In this document: piece after piece, positions 30,935 to 43,930 of the stretch
Numbering within the stretch: position 1 is the first letter of the stretch
Layout: the number at the start of each line of letters is the position of its first letter
NCBI GenBank assembly: GCA_031841125.1
Contig: CM063108.1
Span: 52,846,122-52,910,121, forward strand
Direction of reading: 5' to 3'
DNA from: Acanthococcus lagerstroemiae
Lineage: Eukaryota > Arthropoda > Insecta > Hemiptera > Eriococcidae
Length of the DNA: 64,000 nucleotides
Made by a program: the position numbers and the translations under genes
Notes under the pieces: model-generated
What the model saw: only the letters and a program-made list of their open reading frames with translations
Told to the model about the DNA's origin: nothing
The model's database searches: none

Positions 30935-33264
30935 AGAAATGTCGAAAAACGATACCAAAAATTGTATTAAAATATATGTTATCCTGTTGGCAGCGTTTTC
31001 TTTTTCTTTCACTTTAGTATCCTGAATTGCTGCAGACCGATGTATCGACCAGCAGTGACTAGTTGAGGAGTTACAGTAATTGTCTCCGCTTTCGGTTTTT
31101 ACGATAATTCAGTAATTTGACCAATAAAGTCAACTGAATTGTCATGTTACACATTCTACGTTTTATGTTAGTTTTTGTTTTCAAACTTGTAGAGAGTTCT
31201 TCTCGACCGGAACAGTTTGGTTTTCGAGTTGCAAAATGTGAAATCTCAAAGATATTTTCAATTTTGGACCCCACACCCATATGCAATTGTATTTTGACCA
31301 CTGGAGAAAGGAACTATATGAGAAATCATTTGAAGTCTTTTTTTCTGGCGCATATCAAAACAAAGCTGGTTAACTACATACATTTCAACGTTATTCATAA
31401 TGTATATATCATTCGCTTTTATTACAATACGTTAGAAATTATTCCGGTATCAGCTGGGCTTTTTAGTACCGGAGTACACTAGTCGCGAATGTACGGGAGA
31501 AGTGACCTCAAGTGTTACCCCTCTTTCTCATTCCAACAATTTCTTCACTTTTTTTTTTTTGTCCTTTAATGGACATCAAAAACTCATCGAAAATTCCTTT
31601 GTTTACTTCGCTCGTGAGTGCCACTGCTATCTTCATTTAAATAGGTATATGTAATTGAATATTGCTTCGGAATTCGGAAATGTAACTGGGTGGAAGCCAC
31701 ACAGTATCAATTCCTACCCCTTCCCCGCAGTTTGATAAATAGTTTATAGTTAATCGTCACTTCCATGATATCCTGTTGTAAGCAACACTGGACAACAATG
31801 ATGGAGGATGACAGACATGACCATTAATATTTTCTTCATTTCCACAATACAACACAAGGAAGGAATTTGTTCAATGCGTTATAAAGATTTAACAATTTCT
31901 GCAAATCGGCAAATCTGTTTGGTGTTCAGTTTTTTGTTTTTTTTTTATCTATCAATACTTACTTTGAAAAATATCCATACCCAAAATCGAAAATTCCGAC
32001 ACTCAGTTGAGAAAATTAGAGGGGTGGAGTGATTTATGTTTTGTCATAAGAAACATTGTAACACTTCAGTCGTTACGTTATACATATACTGAAAGGTCGG
32101 GAAAGTCGGGAAATTCTGAGACTCAGTCGAAAAAATTGTGAAGATGAGCTTGCTTTTCTACTTGCTGATCGAAATTTGCAAAATTTTCGTCCGAATTGTA
32201 CGCCGTTCCCTCCCTCTCAAAAAAGAAAAATGTTCTTCGCTCCAACCCCGCACATAACAGGAAAAGAAAACGGCGTCCATCGTTGAAGAACCGACTTCCA
32301 CTACGCGAATCGATGATGCTTGAGTGATGTATTTCTTCAGATACTCTGTGACTCCGACTTGAAATCTTACGAGTCATTTCAGTGGAGCAGTCAAATTTTT
32401 CTAACTCAGACTTCTGTGAAAGTTCTGGCCGATCCGGATACCAGTTGGAAATAAGTCTGTGACTCTGGCTGTTTTTAACTTTTACTTCGGCCCTAGCGAT
32501 GAATCAGAGGTAATGTGAATCTCATTTTGCTCGGATTAAAATTTGAAAAATGCTTGCGACTTCACAGCGGTGGCCATACAAGTAAGTGTAAGAACACGGA
32601 AATACGACAAATGGAGTTTGATAATAAAATATTGTCGTACAGATTGTTGATATGTTAGGACAACTAACGATAAACACAGTGCTTCATTTGAAACCAAAAG
32701 TAAGTTATTCTGAAAACACTACCTATGAAGATGTCAGAAGTAACATGTGGTCCAAGATATCGCTATTTTTGAAACGTTTTGCTTCAGTGGCTAAACTTGT
32801 TCTTTCTAGTCAAAAACCCCGCCATATCCAGAAAATATTTACGTATACCGCCGTAGGAGTCAACTTTTTAGCACAAGATTTCCCATAAGAAAATTTGCAA
32901 CTCTGTTTTAAAACTTCCAAAAAATCGAGTTCGGTTGAAAATATTTGTTTGACTAAAAAAGCGTTCTCATTAGTGTAAGGATCTAAGGATGATGGAATTT
33001 TGAGAAAAAGTTAATTTAACGGTCAATGTGGACCCTTATGGGTAGTGATTAAAGTCAAAATAACTATAAAACCTTCTTTTCGATACATTTGACGATATTA
33101 TCTGATTTTTAGGTCCAGCCCTCGCAGTGAAGCTTTCAAAATGTGGGTTTGAACCAAAAAAAAATTCATAGATGGATTTAGCGTTTCTGAAATCCGAGTA
33201 GACAATCGTTTCCATGCTTTTATTCAGTTTCTGTGGTCTGTACTGTTCCATGTTCAGAAAAATG
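30537..33264. other. Intergenic; 32-base T run at 30899-30930
   Basis: No gene recognised. The only striking feature is an uninterrupted run of 32 T followed by AAACAG. On the minus strand that could be the A tail of a retroposed element, but no body is recognised. Short open frames are without motifs. Confidence 0.4.
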
Positions 33265-34400
33265 TACCTGGGTGATTCTCTATTAAATTGCACATTCGAG
33301 TTTTCAATTTTTTTTTTTTTTTAGTCATTTTTCATCGTTTTTTTGTAATGAAGTTGAGGACTACTTACTCCAGAACTCGTATCCGAAAGGATCCTCCTCC
33401 AGACATAACATTTACGTGCAATAAATTTTCTTGAGTTGCGACACAGGAATGAGAATGCATCGAAAAATAGGCTTGTAGCCATGTAGTAAACTCATTTTCT
33501 GTATTTTTCTTTGAATATAAATTGAGTAACAAATTTTAAAACATGTTTTCTCATCAGGACTTCTCCAAAATCTTCTGATGGCATGCAGGGAATTTATTTG
33601 TGGGTGGTGACACAGGAGTGAGATTTCTGACACAGGAGTGAGATTGATGACACAGGAGTGATATTTAAATAGAGAAATCAACAGTATTCTCACTTCTGTG
33701 GAAGCTGATAATATGTATGACACAGGAATCAGGAGTGAGAATAAAAAGCGTATTTCAAAACGATATCATTCTTCGGGCAATCCGCTTAGCCTACGCCAGT
33801 GTAGCCTCATTTAGGAACAAATCGAAGAAGAAAAATTCAATACTTATCGATCGAAATCGTCGCTCACAGAAATGAGGTTGATGGCTGACCACGAACACGC
33901 ATCCGACCTTCTGATCAACTGAACGATTACTGACGCTTTTTTGAAAACAAAATCAACTATGCAGATTGTGCTCGTTACTCACAAGGCCACCACATCATTT
34001 TCATTTCACGTGACCGTTTTCTCAGAATTCGATGTTCTCTATCACGCCACAGTGAGATGAAAAGTCGGATGATCAAAAATGAAGCCTCACATGCTGCCGA
34101 ATAGTAAAAAATTCTTCATAGCATGTACCTCTTATACTTCTCAGAATTCTACGCTGTTCGTCAGGAATGTTCAAAGTTAGTGTAGCGCTCTAAAGTTAGA
34201 AAATCAGGGTTTCGACGTCAGAAGTGAGAAAATGAATGTTAAACCCTTTTTGGATGTTTTGTTTCACAAATCAAATGATTTGTTCATCGGAGCTATCTCC
34301 AAATAATTCAAGTTTGAAAATATTACAATAAATGAACCCTAAGGAAGTCGTTATTTTCTCAGGACTCGAATGTGCAATTAAATGGAGAATCACCTATGTA
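33265..34400. mobile_element. TIR-bounded segment with GACACAGGAGTGAGA repeats
   Basis: The phrase around GGTGATTCTCTATTAAATTG (33265-33302) is answered in inverse at 34363-34400 (CAATTAAATGGAGAATCACC), 38-bp arms with a few mismatches. Inside, the motif GACACAGGAGTGAGA or close variants occurs five times: about 33439, 33609, 33629, 33649 and 33719, the middle three in tandem at 20-bp spacing. No transposase is recognised. The true outer ends may lie further out, as limited similarity continues beyond the arms. Confidence 0.5.
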
Positions 34401-35021
34401 CTTTTTACTCCAAATTCAACAGATGACATTGACCTCTGAACTAAATTTCAAAGATACAAAAATTTTAAACCACCCTAATACTTATACAAATTGATATCAA
34501 GCAGATATATAATCTGAATTTTCTCGAATTAAAAAAAAAATTGATTTTGTTGGTATACCTTTGGTTTTTTGGATCACTGATTTCAGATATCGCATCAGAT
34601 TTCTGAGCCGACTCGGATTTGGGTTCAAAAGTCCAAATTTCGGACCCAGATATAGTCAAAATTAATTTCGCCTAAAAAATTGAATGAGTTAGGTATTGGA
34701 AAATGTTGAAGTTGATTTTGTAAAACGAGATAAGAAAGACAGAGAAAAAGCTTGAGAGGAAGACAGAAGAAAAAATTAGTTTCATAATTGGTCAGTTGAG
34801 GGTCAGATTTTGCTACAATTCACGGAAACCTTCGAAATCCATAATAATATTGAATTAAATAAAGTAATGAGACGTGTAAAGAAAGGCGACTTATCTCTAT
34901 TTGCTCCATTGAGTGCTGCAGACGATTTTTCTTTTGCCAGTGGATAAAAGTGTAACTCGTATCTTTGAAGTTATTATTCAAAATATTTAGCGTGTACAGT
35001 CTTTCAAATTTGAAATTTCTA
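34401..35021. other. Intergenic, nothing recognised
   Basis: AT-rich sequence without recognisable features. Confidence 0.4.
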
Positions 35022-35420
35022 ATGGATTCAGGGATATACCGATAAGGGGGCAGGGGAAGCAACTTACACCCCCCTCCCGTAGGAATTTTTCACTCAGCAG
35101 GGAAAATTTACCATTTCAGTCAGGTCAGTTGGGAAAATCCAACAAACTTTTTTTTTTTTTTTCTTTGATACTTGGGAATTGAGTTGAGAATGGAGAAATT
35201 GGAAAAACCCAACAAGTCAAAAGATTTTTCTTCTTTTGCTTTGATACTTGGGAATTTTGAGTTGAGTCAGTTGGAAAAATCCAACAGATCAAAGTTTTTT
35301 TTTTTCTTTTTTGCTTTGATATTTGAGAATTCTGAGTTGAGTCAGTTGGGACTTTCACAATTTTTACTTCCCCCCCCCCATCTCTCCAGGGAAAACTCTT
35401 CGGTACGTCCCTGAATGGAT
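35022..35420 (+). mobile_element. MITE family C, complete copy with 6-bp TSD
   Basis: Element at 35028-35414 (387 bp) starts TCAGGGATATACCGA and ends, read inward, TCAGGGACGTACCGA. It is flanked by a perfect ATGGAT duplication (35022-35027 and 35415-35420). The interior contains three imperfect units of about 60-90 bp built on 'tttgatacttgggaatt', 'gagttgagtcagttggga' and 'aatccaacaa', each with a long T run. Other copies are at 61172-61469 and, truncated, at 9372-9660. Confidence 0.78.
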
Positions 35421-38251
35421 CTTACATTTTATATTGTTTGGTGGGAGAACTTGTTTTGTTTTCTAGCCCTCACATTTCTATTTGTTCTCTTTCAATGCTG
35501 ACTGGATGTATTCGTGTTTCTTTGATTCAGTTAGCTTACAAATTTCTCGAAATTGTGATGATCGCAACATCACGAAAGAAACATTCATTAAAATCAAGCT
35601 GATGTATGTAAATAGCTTTGACTATATAACAAAATATTGGGGTAAAACTACTTACTCAAACAAACTAGCTGTCTGATTAGAAGTACCACAAACACAGCAT
35701 CTCACCGGCAGTTTTATATTAAATGAAACATTTGAAAAATTAAAACAGCATCAATAAAATTTATTTGAATCATTAATCACAACAGTGTGTTATCAAAGGT
35801 GTTATCATTGCTCATTCACCGGGAGAATAAAACAACCAATCAGAAGCGTTCTTTCCCAGTAGGGTGTATGACGACTCCGTTTACAATGCTAGCTCGGTCC
35901 ACGTTAGTTATATAAGTCAAAGGTAAATAAGTAAAACGAAATGAAGAAAACTCCGAAGAAAATAAAAGAATCAGAGTTTCGCGATGTTAGCGCTTCTATA
36001 TCGTTAACTATAAAGAATATAAACCAATCAAATTACAGAATGCGCGAATCATTTCTTGAAAACAAGGATAAATAAACTCATAATGAATCGTTATGCAGGA
36101 TCAGCTGAATTTCGAGTATTAGTCTTGTTTGTGTCTGTTTGTGTTATCGGTTGTCTGTTATGTTATGTTTTGATCTGTTTCGAGTTTGAATCTGGGATAT
36201 TTGTGCGGCGAGTAAGTTGAGTAATTGTAATTTCCTACAAAATAACTATCACTTAATTAGTTATATCAAAACGCCTTATATTTGATTCATGTAATTGATA
36301 TGCTTAGCTTGTTGTGCGGTCTCAGTTTCGTAGGATATCCTGCAGCCGCAATTGTGCATCGTTTTGAGAACAGTCAAGACTCGATTCAAAGGTAAGATTT
36401 AAACTCAAGCATTAGACTCGTATTTTCATTTGGAATTACGAAGAAAAGACCGTCAATTGTAGTTCGACGTGTTAACCGATTTTGAGCTTGTGTTGTGAAG
36501 TATTCTTATGCCCACCCATCAGTTCCACTCGAATTCTGTATCGGCACTTGTGATAAATTACCTATGTTGGCGATTTTGTACCAAAGTTTATATTCTGTAT
36601 CGAGCGTACGTATTTCTACCTGCTACACATGGGTGCATACATTGAAAGTTCAGATAAAAACCGCTGCTTCTTGAATTAGAACTACAATTGCGGATCTGTG
36701 TTCGTTGTTGAGATGTATCCCGAATTTCGCTTTCTTGAGCTCGTGTTTTATTGTTCGAGTCTTTGCACATTAGTTTTCAAGCTTGTCACATTTTGCGGGG
36801 GCTTGGTAAACTTGTAAAAGCTTTGTCATTGGTCGTTACCGAAAGCCGTGTCAGGCACGTGGCGTTGTTTTGTTCGAAACGCTTACGCTATCGTGTAACT
36901 GGTGCCGGTACGTTTGTTGTCTTGTGACTGTTGTGGCATCAGTATACACATCATCACGAAGAGAGTAACATCGGTTATTGGTGTATTTATATCGATGTAT
37001 CGATCCACCGTTACTAGACTATAGAAATGAAGTCACATTCCTTATCACTATAGCGCCTTAGCTGATAATAAATTGTTCCACGCGGTTTTGCGCCATTCGA
37101 AGTTGATAATTTTTTTTTAAAACTTCATGTACCTATCCCTGTACATTCGTTATTACTCGTATTTTTAGACGTGATTCCATCGATGCAAATTAGCCGCGAA
37201 AGCGTGTGTTTTAATCATATAGCTGCGGGGGAAAAAAAACATCTGTTAGTCGTAAATATTTAATGACTGCCGGCTATACGCCTGCAATATTCACGAAATG
37301 AAGCAACGTTCGTGAATTATGATTCGTAAGATGATCGAATGCTTACATGAATAGAATTGTACGAAATATATGAAAACCTGGGAATTTTTGAAACGTTTTT
37401 GCTTATTCTTGTAACTCGAATCATTTTAGGCTTCTCAGCTGAAAATATTTACGCCTTTCAGCCATGTCCCTTTAGTACGCCCATGGCTAAGGTTCTGAAG
37501 CTAGAGGAAAAGTGAATTTGTCTCAACAATTTAATAAGAATATTCGAAACGTTTTACTCTCATGGGCTACATTTGTTCTAGTCAGTGAAGAAACTCATCA
37601 GCGAACCTTTTTTCCGAAATCAAAGAAAAATGTAGGGGGTCTTGTCCATGGGGGAGAACGTCGAAGTTCGATGTAGGATTCCCCATTAATCTCCAACCAT
37701 GTTTTAAGAATTATGAAATAGTTTCGCTGAAAATACTAGCTGCAGTCAAAAAATGTGTTTTTCTTAGCGTAAAAGTAAAATCTGTGTCTGGAATCTACAA
37801 AAAAAGCATTGTTTTACTTTTGATTTAAAAAAAAAAAAAAAAAAAAGGCAATGCTCGCTGCAATAAGATACAGATGTACAAAAATATGTCTACCAGCTTT
37901 CCAATAACGCTGAAACAATTTTCAATTCGCCTCCAGTTGGCAAAAGTTCTCGGGTGGGGGGGGGGATTACAAATGATTCTTTCAAGTACATCGGGAATGG
38001 GGGTTTCTTTGAATTTATTTTAGTAGTAATCCTAATTCGTTTAGGGGTATGTAAACACCTCCCATATTGGTTTTTCTTTTAAATTTCAAAAAAATATCAG
38101 AATGAGTTTTCAAACAAAAATTGAAGCGTGCGACCGGACAACGGGACTAACGCCATCGTGAGCAAAGTTGGGATTTTCAGTGGAACATCGAGATTCGAGC
38201 CTCTTCTATTTGTATCACATCTACGAGTCTGTTTCAAGTAAATGCCGCTCT
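35421..38251. other. Mostly unique-looking intergenic sequence
   Basis: No gene or repeat recognised. The stretch 35870-37400 looks less repetitive than the rest of the flank and has moderately many CpG. It contains TTATATAAGTCAAAGG (about 35908), a TATA-like site, and TTTGTGTCTGTTTGTG low-complexity sequence near 36130. It could hold an untranslated first exon or regulatory DNA, but I see no coding exon. Homopolymer runs occur at 37828 (A) and 37955 (G). Confidence 0.35.
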
Positions 38252-38472
38252 TTTTTCTACTTTGCTCTCAACCCGAGCCCTGGAATCCGCCTTTTCGAGC
38301 ATTACGTTGGAGATGTCGAGGAGGCTGCTAGGGCTGTCTTAGCCCTCTTCGCTTCTGGCCGAAAAACCGGCCTAAGTCGAAATCTGGCAAGTTGCTACGT
38401 GGGCTCGAACTCGCACCCGGGACCTCCGGATTCCGGGACCAACGCACTATCCATTCGGGTAACCAGACCCCA
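38252..38472 (-). repeat. tRNA-derived SINE, minus-strand copy
   Basis: Same family as 20408-20625 in reverse: the box B complement GGGCTCGAACTC lies at about 38401, the box A region complement CCATTCGGGTAACCAGACC near 38450, and the body complement (GGGCTGTCTTAGCCCTC, TTTCGAGCATTACGTT) to the left. It is diverged, with an extra GC doublet beside box B. Confidence 0.78.
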
Positions 38473-39004
38473 GCCTCTAAGGCTAACTTAGGTGAACGAT
38501 TTTGATTTTTTTTCCCGAGTGGAACAACGGGACAAGTGTCTGCTACACTGTATCCACGTCGCCGTCTGGTCACTAACTTCTTATCAGTTTCTTCGCGCGT
38601 TGTGGGCACAACAAATAAGTGGGAGGGAGGGGTTAAAATGGTTTATCGTTCTTAGGGGAAAATATTTCGTGTTATATTGTAAGCTTTCTGGGAGATAGTG
38701 TAAAGTCGAGTGGAACAACGGGACATAAGCACCGTCTGTCATAAGTAGAAGCAGCATAAGCTGATTTTTTTAATAGTACCTCTCCTACACAGTTTGGTAA
38801 GTGCGCTTGTCCCTTTGTTCGGCCGCACACTTTAATTATTTTACTCTGGATTCTTCATAAAATTAGTTCTTTACTCACTTTTTGCATCTTATCCCTTCTA
38901 AAATGATATGAATTTGGGGCTATAAATAACTGAAGAGTACAAGGAAAGAAGCAGGTAATTCACTTTTATGGAAAGGCGAGAAAAATGAAAAATATTTTTG
39001 TTTT
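38473..39004. other. Intergenic, nothing recognised
   Basis: No features beyond a repeated phrase GTGGAACAACGGGACAAG at about 38520 and 38710 (190-bp offset), which suggests a small local duplication. Confidence 0.4.
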
Positions 39005-40186
39005 CATACAGGTTGCGGCATGGGAACTTATTGTATTTCAAATCGCCGTAACTTGGGAACCAATAAATTAAACGTAGAGAATTATTTTGTATAAATAGGG
39101 GTCAAATTTTATCAATGTTTCAATTTAAATGAACACATATTACAGAATTATGTACTTTGTTTAAAAAAAAACAATGTCGCCTAAATGACCGCTCTTATTT
39201 TCAAATTTCAGCAGCAGTCTCGACTCGCTTCTTGAAATTTTCGATTGTAGTTCTGAGCATGATATTCTAACCTTCACAGGCTCTAGAGGCTCAATTTCGT
39301 TTATATTCCCTTTTTTGTGAAGTTCTTAACTCATAGAGGAACAGTTGCTTTGGTGAGCACTGGCTTATGTGGCTGAATGGCAAGAAGATTTTGAAATGTG
39401 CAAATCGTAGAGGTGTAGGATTAATGACTCTTAAAAACGTACTTAACAGCAAATGAGCGATCTTCTATGTTCCACTTACTCATCTTGGCTAAATACTACG
39501 GGTAACCAAAACTTGATAGATAGACTGCCACCAGCTGATATCTCACCCCTACTCCATTTGTTCCACTACTACAGCGATTTTAAATACAATCGGATTGCCA
39601 AAACTCGATAGACTGGACTTCCACCAGCTGATATCTTGCCCCCACTCTATTTGTTTCACTACTACAGCGATTTGATATATATATACAATCCGATAACCAA
39701 AAGTTGATTAACTAGACTGCCACCAGCTGATATCGCTCCCCACTACATTTTTTTCACTACTACAGCGATTTGAAACACAATTGGATAGCCAAAACTCGAT
39801 AAACTAGACTGCCACCAGCTGATATCTCGCCCCCACTCCATTTGTTTCACTACTACAGCGATTTGAAATACAATTGGACAGCCAAAACTCGATAAATTAG
39901 ACTGCCACCAGCTAATATCTCGCTCCCTCATTCCATTTAATTCTCTACAATAGCGATTTGAAGTACAATTGGATAACCAAAACTTGATAGACTGCCACCA
40001 GCTGATATCTTGCCCCCACCCCCACTCCATTTGTTTCACTACAATAGCGATTTGAAATACAATCGGATAACCAAAACTTTTTAACTAAACTAGACTGCCA
40101 CCAGCTGATATGTCGCTCTCCCACTCCATTTGTTTTACTACAACAGCAATTTGAAATATAATAGTTCCCGTGCCGCACCCTGTATG
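39005..40186. mobile_element. TIR element carrying a 93-bp tandem array
   Basis: The left end starts CATACAGGTTGCGGCATGGG and the right end, read inward, CATACAGGGTGCGGCACGGG. The inverted repeat runs about 45 bp (39005-39050 and 40141-40186) and includes TATTTCAAATCGC. If the element begins at CAGG, it is flanked by TA on both sides, consistent with a Tc1/mariner-type TA target, but this cannot be separated from the repeat itself. The left half is unique and AT-rich; the right half is the tandem array described separately. No transposase is recognised. Confidence 0.72.
39500..40165. repeat. Seven-unit tandem array, about 93 bp per unit
   Basis: The phrase GCCACCAGCTGATATC, or a variant, occurs near 39527, 39619, 39719, 39811, 39904, 39993 and 40097, spacings of 89-104 bp. 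Each unit continues with 'actccatttgtttcactac', 'acagcgatttgaaatacaat' and 'ggataaccaaaacttgata'. The sub-motif AGCGATTTGAAATACAAT is the complement of the inner part of the element's own terminal repeat, so the array arose by amplifying subterminal sequence. Confidence 0.88.
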
Positions 40187-41989
40187 TAGCTCTTAATCTG
40201 TCCTTTAGTTCTGAAACCTGTTTTTCCGATTATGACATGGCATGCCTTCCAGGCTTTCTACCATAACTAAGCTATTTGTACTCATTACCCTCGTTCTAGC
40301 AGTATTAATAACTCAATTTTACCAACAAACAAAGAAAGAAAAAAAAGTGAACTACCTGCTTTTTTCAGTGCACGCTTTGACTACCTGGCCCCGAGCATCA
40401 GTCAGACTCAGTTTAGAAAATAAGGCACCTGAGTATACTGGGTGGAATTCTAATGGAAAAATTCGAAAAATATAGTATGAATGTAATTTCTGTGGTTTTT
40501 AGGGTTATCTAAGATCATTTTTGAAACCAATTTAGCTCTAAGTTGAAAATTATGGTATTAGGAGATAGGGCTGCAACCAGAATCACCTGAAATGTAACAC
40601 GTGGATCTAAATATAGGTTTTCATGGCTACTTGTTAATAATTTGACTCGAGTTTGAAAATTGGGGACTTATAGGGGTGGAGGAGAGCGAACGAACTTGTT
40701 GGAACAGTTGTAAAAAGATCAAAGAAAAACAACAACGAACTTTCGAAATGAAGGGAGGAGAGTTTTTGCGTTGGAAGATGACTGTATGTTGCATATCTAA
40801 GAAATAGAAAAAAAAAAAGTGGAAGAAATGTTTAATTGGCGAGGTTTTAAAACAGGGTTTATGAGTTGACATTGACAAAGGAGGCTGATTTACGGTCGTA
40901 ATTACATTTTATAGCCACGTGATTTGTCATCACGTTCTCGCTGATTTTATGTCTTTATCAGTGTCACCCGAAAGAGGTGAGATTCTATTTCTAGACTGAG
41001 AGAACCAAGAATACGTATCACATTATTGGAATCCTTGTCTTTAATGAAGTGAAATGATTTGAAAAGTGCTTTTCCAAAACGCAGTAAGTGCATTTTTTAC
41101 TTTTCTGTTTTTACCGCCTTATTTCTTCAGAATCAAATGATGGGCCTTTCTACTTTTTCAATATCTCGTTGTCGAATTACAGAAAAAAATGTTTCTCCTC
41201 TATGTTATTACATTATTTGCTTATGAAGAAGCTAATTTTCCAAGTGCAGTAAATTCTGTTGCTTTGGATTACTATTCTAAAACTCAGTAAGTACATACAG
41301 TTTTTGGAGTTTTCTTCATCTTACGTTTTCGTGAATATTTTAATTTTGAAATAAAATTTCGAAGTTGTATTAGTTGAGAACATTAAAACTATCATTAAAA
41401 AAAAAAAAAATCGAAGGGAAAATCGAAATTGAGATTCGTAAACAGTTTTTTGTGTATCTTGAATAATTTAAACGTATGCACTTATTGCGTTTTCGAGAAG
41501 CACTCCTCATTTAATGGCGCATTTTAGCATGAATTATAATTCATACATATCAGTAGTGAGACTAAAAGTAGTACTGATCTTTCAGCTATAGATTTTACCA
41601 TTTTAATCAAGTCAAAAACATTGAGAAATTTGAGAATGAATAGATTTAATTCAACTTCGAAGTATAATGAATTTGTATGAATGTGATTCTATTTTGACCC
41701 AATTTAAAAATGTTGTTTTCCTGATCAGGGAGGGTCAAAATTCATGTAGTCTAAAAAGTGATATGCATTTTCAGGATGTACTTAAATCGTATTAAATGTT
41801 ATTTTAGCCCTGTTTTTAAATTTAGTATTCTCAACGAAGAATGGGGCTTATTTGGGCTCCATGATTAGTAAATTGGTATCTATTCGATTTCAAAGTTTCA
41901 TCAATTTTCCTGTGGTAATATTTTGATCTAAATTTGAAATTTCTGGTTCTTAGGGTTATGAGAAGCATCATAATATCTTGCATATATTA
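40187..41989. other. Intergenic, nothing recognised
   Basis: AT-rich, with A runs near 40810 and 41398. Loose similarity among phrases about 'aactcagtaagtac' and 'cagtaagtgcattttt' (41082, 41283) hints at an old local duplication. No gene seen. Confidence 0.35.
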
Positions 41990-43930
41990 GACGAAAGACT
42001 TATGGGGCGATAGTTACTTACGTCCGCTTGATTATTATCCTTCTTGAATAGAAGTATTGATTCCGAGAGTCTCCAACTATCTGGTATCTCATCAACCCCT
42101 AAAATTTTGTTGAAAATTTTGGTTAATGTGGGTATTATCCTGTCAGCCAGTGATTTTATTAGCCTCTGGTTTTCAGTGCCATCCGGCCGTGGTGCTTTGT
42201 TGGTTTTTAATTTTTTGACTGTCTCAAGTTCTACTTCTTCCAGGAAGAGTGGTTCAGGTTTGCAGCCGGGGTGATAGGAGGGTGCTCAGCAACTACACTT
42301 TCCTCCCCCTCTTTGGTCTCAGTCCTCGCTGAATAAAGATTCTTATAAAATTTTGTTGTTAGTTCAATAATACCTGCTTTATTGTACTTTGCTAATTCGT
42401 TTTGCCACTTTTTTTATGAACCAGCTCTCTTCTAATGTTTCACTCACTATTTTCTCTTCATACGTATTCGAGTCCTTCCTAACCTCTTTTTAATGAGTTC
42501 ATCCAGCTCTGTTTTGGTTCTCTTCAGAATGAGTTACTTGGTCCCCAAGCTATATGTAATTTTATCATCCGTACTTTAGACTCTTCTTCTTCTGAAAGCC
42601 AAACTCATCGGCAGTCTCACGAATGTAGTAATGCCCAATTAGCAATTAAAATCGATTCATCGAATAGGCATGGGTCTAGAACTACCAGAGCGCGGTGCAC
42701 TACTAACGCTGAAATGACTGGAGTGAAACTAAAAATAGGTTTCGCGGAAAATCCTTCGAATCCGCCCATCTATTTCAGAAAATGTTCAAGTAGTAAAGTA
42801 CCTACAAGTTGACATATTTTGTCTTTTATTTTCTTCATTACAGCACATTCCAAAATAATCAATTAAAAATCGATTCACCGATTTTTTTAATACAAAAAAA
42901 TTGACTTGATTTCTTGTTATGATGGAAAAATTGGATTATCGATTTTTAATGATAATCGATTTTTAAGCAACACTACACGAATGAGCTTTTCCAAAAGGTT
43001 GTATAGTCTTTGTGCGCTCTCAATGTCTCGCGTTGACCTTTCGGCAAGAGTATTTTTCATTTTTTGGATTGCCTATGAAATTTTGTATGAAGTTTCGAGG
43101 AATTTACTAAAACGCCAGGAAAAAATTAGTAAAGGACAATCTAATGGAAGATTCTGTAGGAGATCCCATAATAGGAGTGAATTAGAACGACGAAGTGATA
43201 TCATATGGACGTAATGGATTCGTGCAGGCAACCTTTGTCCTTAAATTTATACTCATGGCTTTATATTTGAAATTTAAAAATAATCTGAAGACTTTTATGT
43301 ATGAATTCTTCAAATACAAAAAAAGGTCAGGAAAACATCGAAAAATTTTTTTTTGAAGAGTCTGTAGACACCCTGTCAGAGGTAAATTGGAGGGTTTTGT
43401 AAGGAAGTCGTGGTTGGCTACTACTGACGCACGTATCATTCATTAGGGCATGGTCGATCTCGTCTTTAATAACTCCATTTGGCGGCCTCCAGGATTATCT
43501 TCTTTTAGTATTCGTTTTTTAAATAAAGTATAAATTAGTTTTAACTTGTGTTTTTCGGCTAAATGAATCAAGTTTTCTCCATTTTTGTTAGTACTTCCGA
43601 GTGCAAATCTCCCAACCCAATTTTGTTTGAGCTCTCTAGTTTTACCTTAGCAATGAAGTCACCCATTACTGTTGTATAATATTCCTTTTGATTTTCAAAA
43701 TTTTGGTTTAAGAGGTCGTAGAACTCTCTGATTTCACTTTTGTCTAATACATGTGTAGGGGCATAGCATTGTATGGCAGTCGAAATAGCGAGGCCCTTTA
43801 GTTTCAATTTCAGTACTTCTATCCTTTCGGATACACCCTTGATTTCTATAATTTTATTGCTCATTGTATTTCTAATGTAAAAGCCAACCTACTGTATCCC
43901 ACCGTGTTAACCATAAAAGTAAAAAATATT
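41990..43930 (-). pseudogene. Degenerate RTE-type LINE (endonuclease and RT fragments)
   Basis: On the minus strand the order is that of an apurinic endonuclease and reverse transcriptase polyprotein. Near 43860-43570: SERIEVLKLKLKGL, then IQCYAPTH and MGDF, the endonuclease core. Near 43500-43430: WRPPNGVIKDEIDHALMN. Near 42420-42300: NKAGIIELTTKFYKNLYS. Near 42220-41995: TNKAPRPDG (RT motif), then DNNQADVSNYRPISL. Frameshifts, stops and an unrelated AT-rich stretch at about 42600-43180 break it. The palm motif region (FADD) is missing, so the element is dead and 3'-deleted. Confidence 0.82.

Noticed and set aside
39500..40165. CRISPR-like array (regular 93-bp period)
   Set aside because: The whole unit repeats, with no unique spacers, and it lies inside a TIR element.
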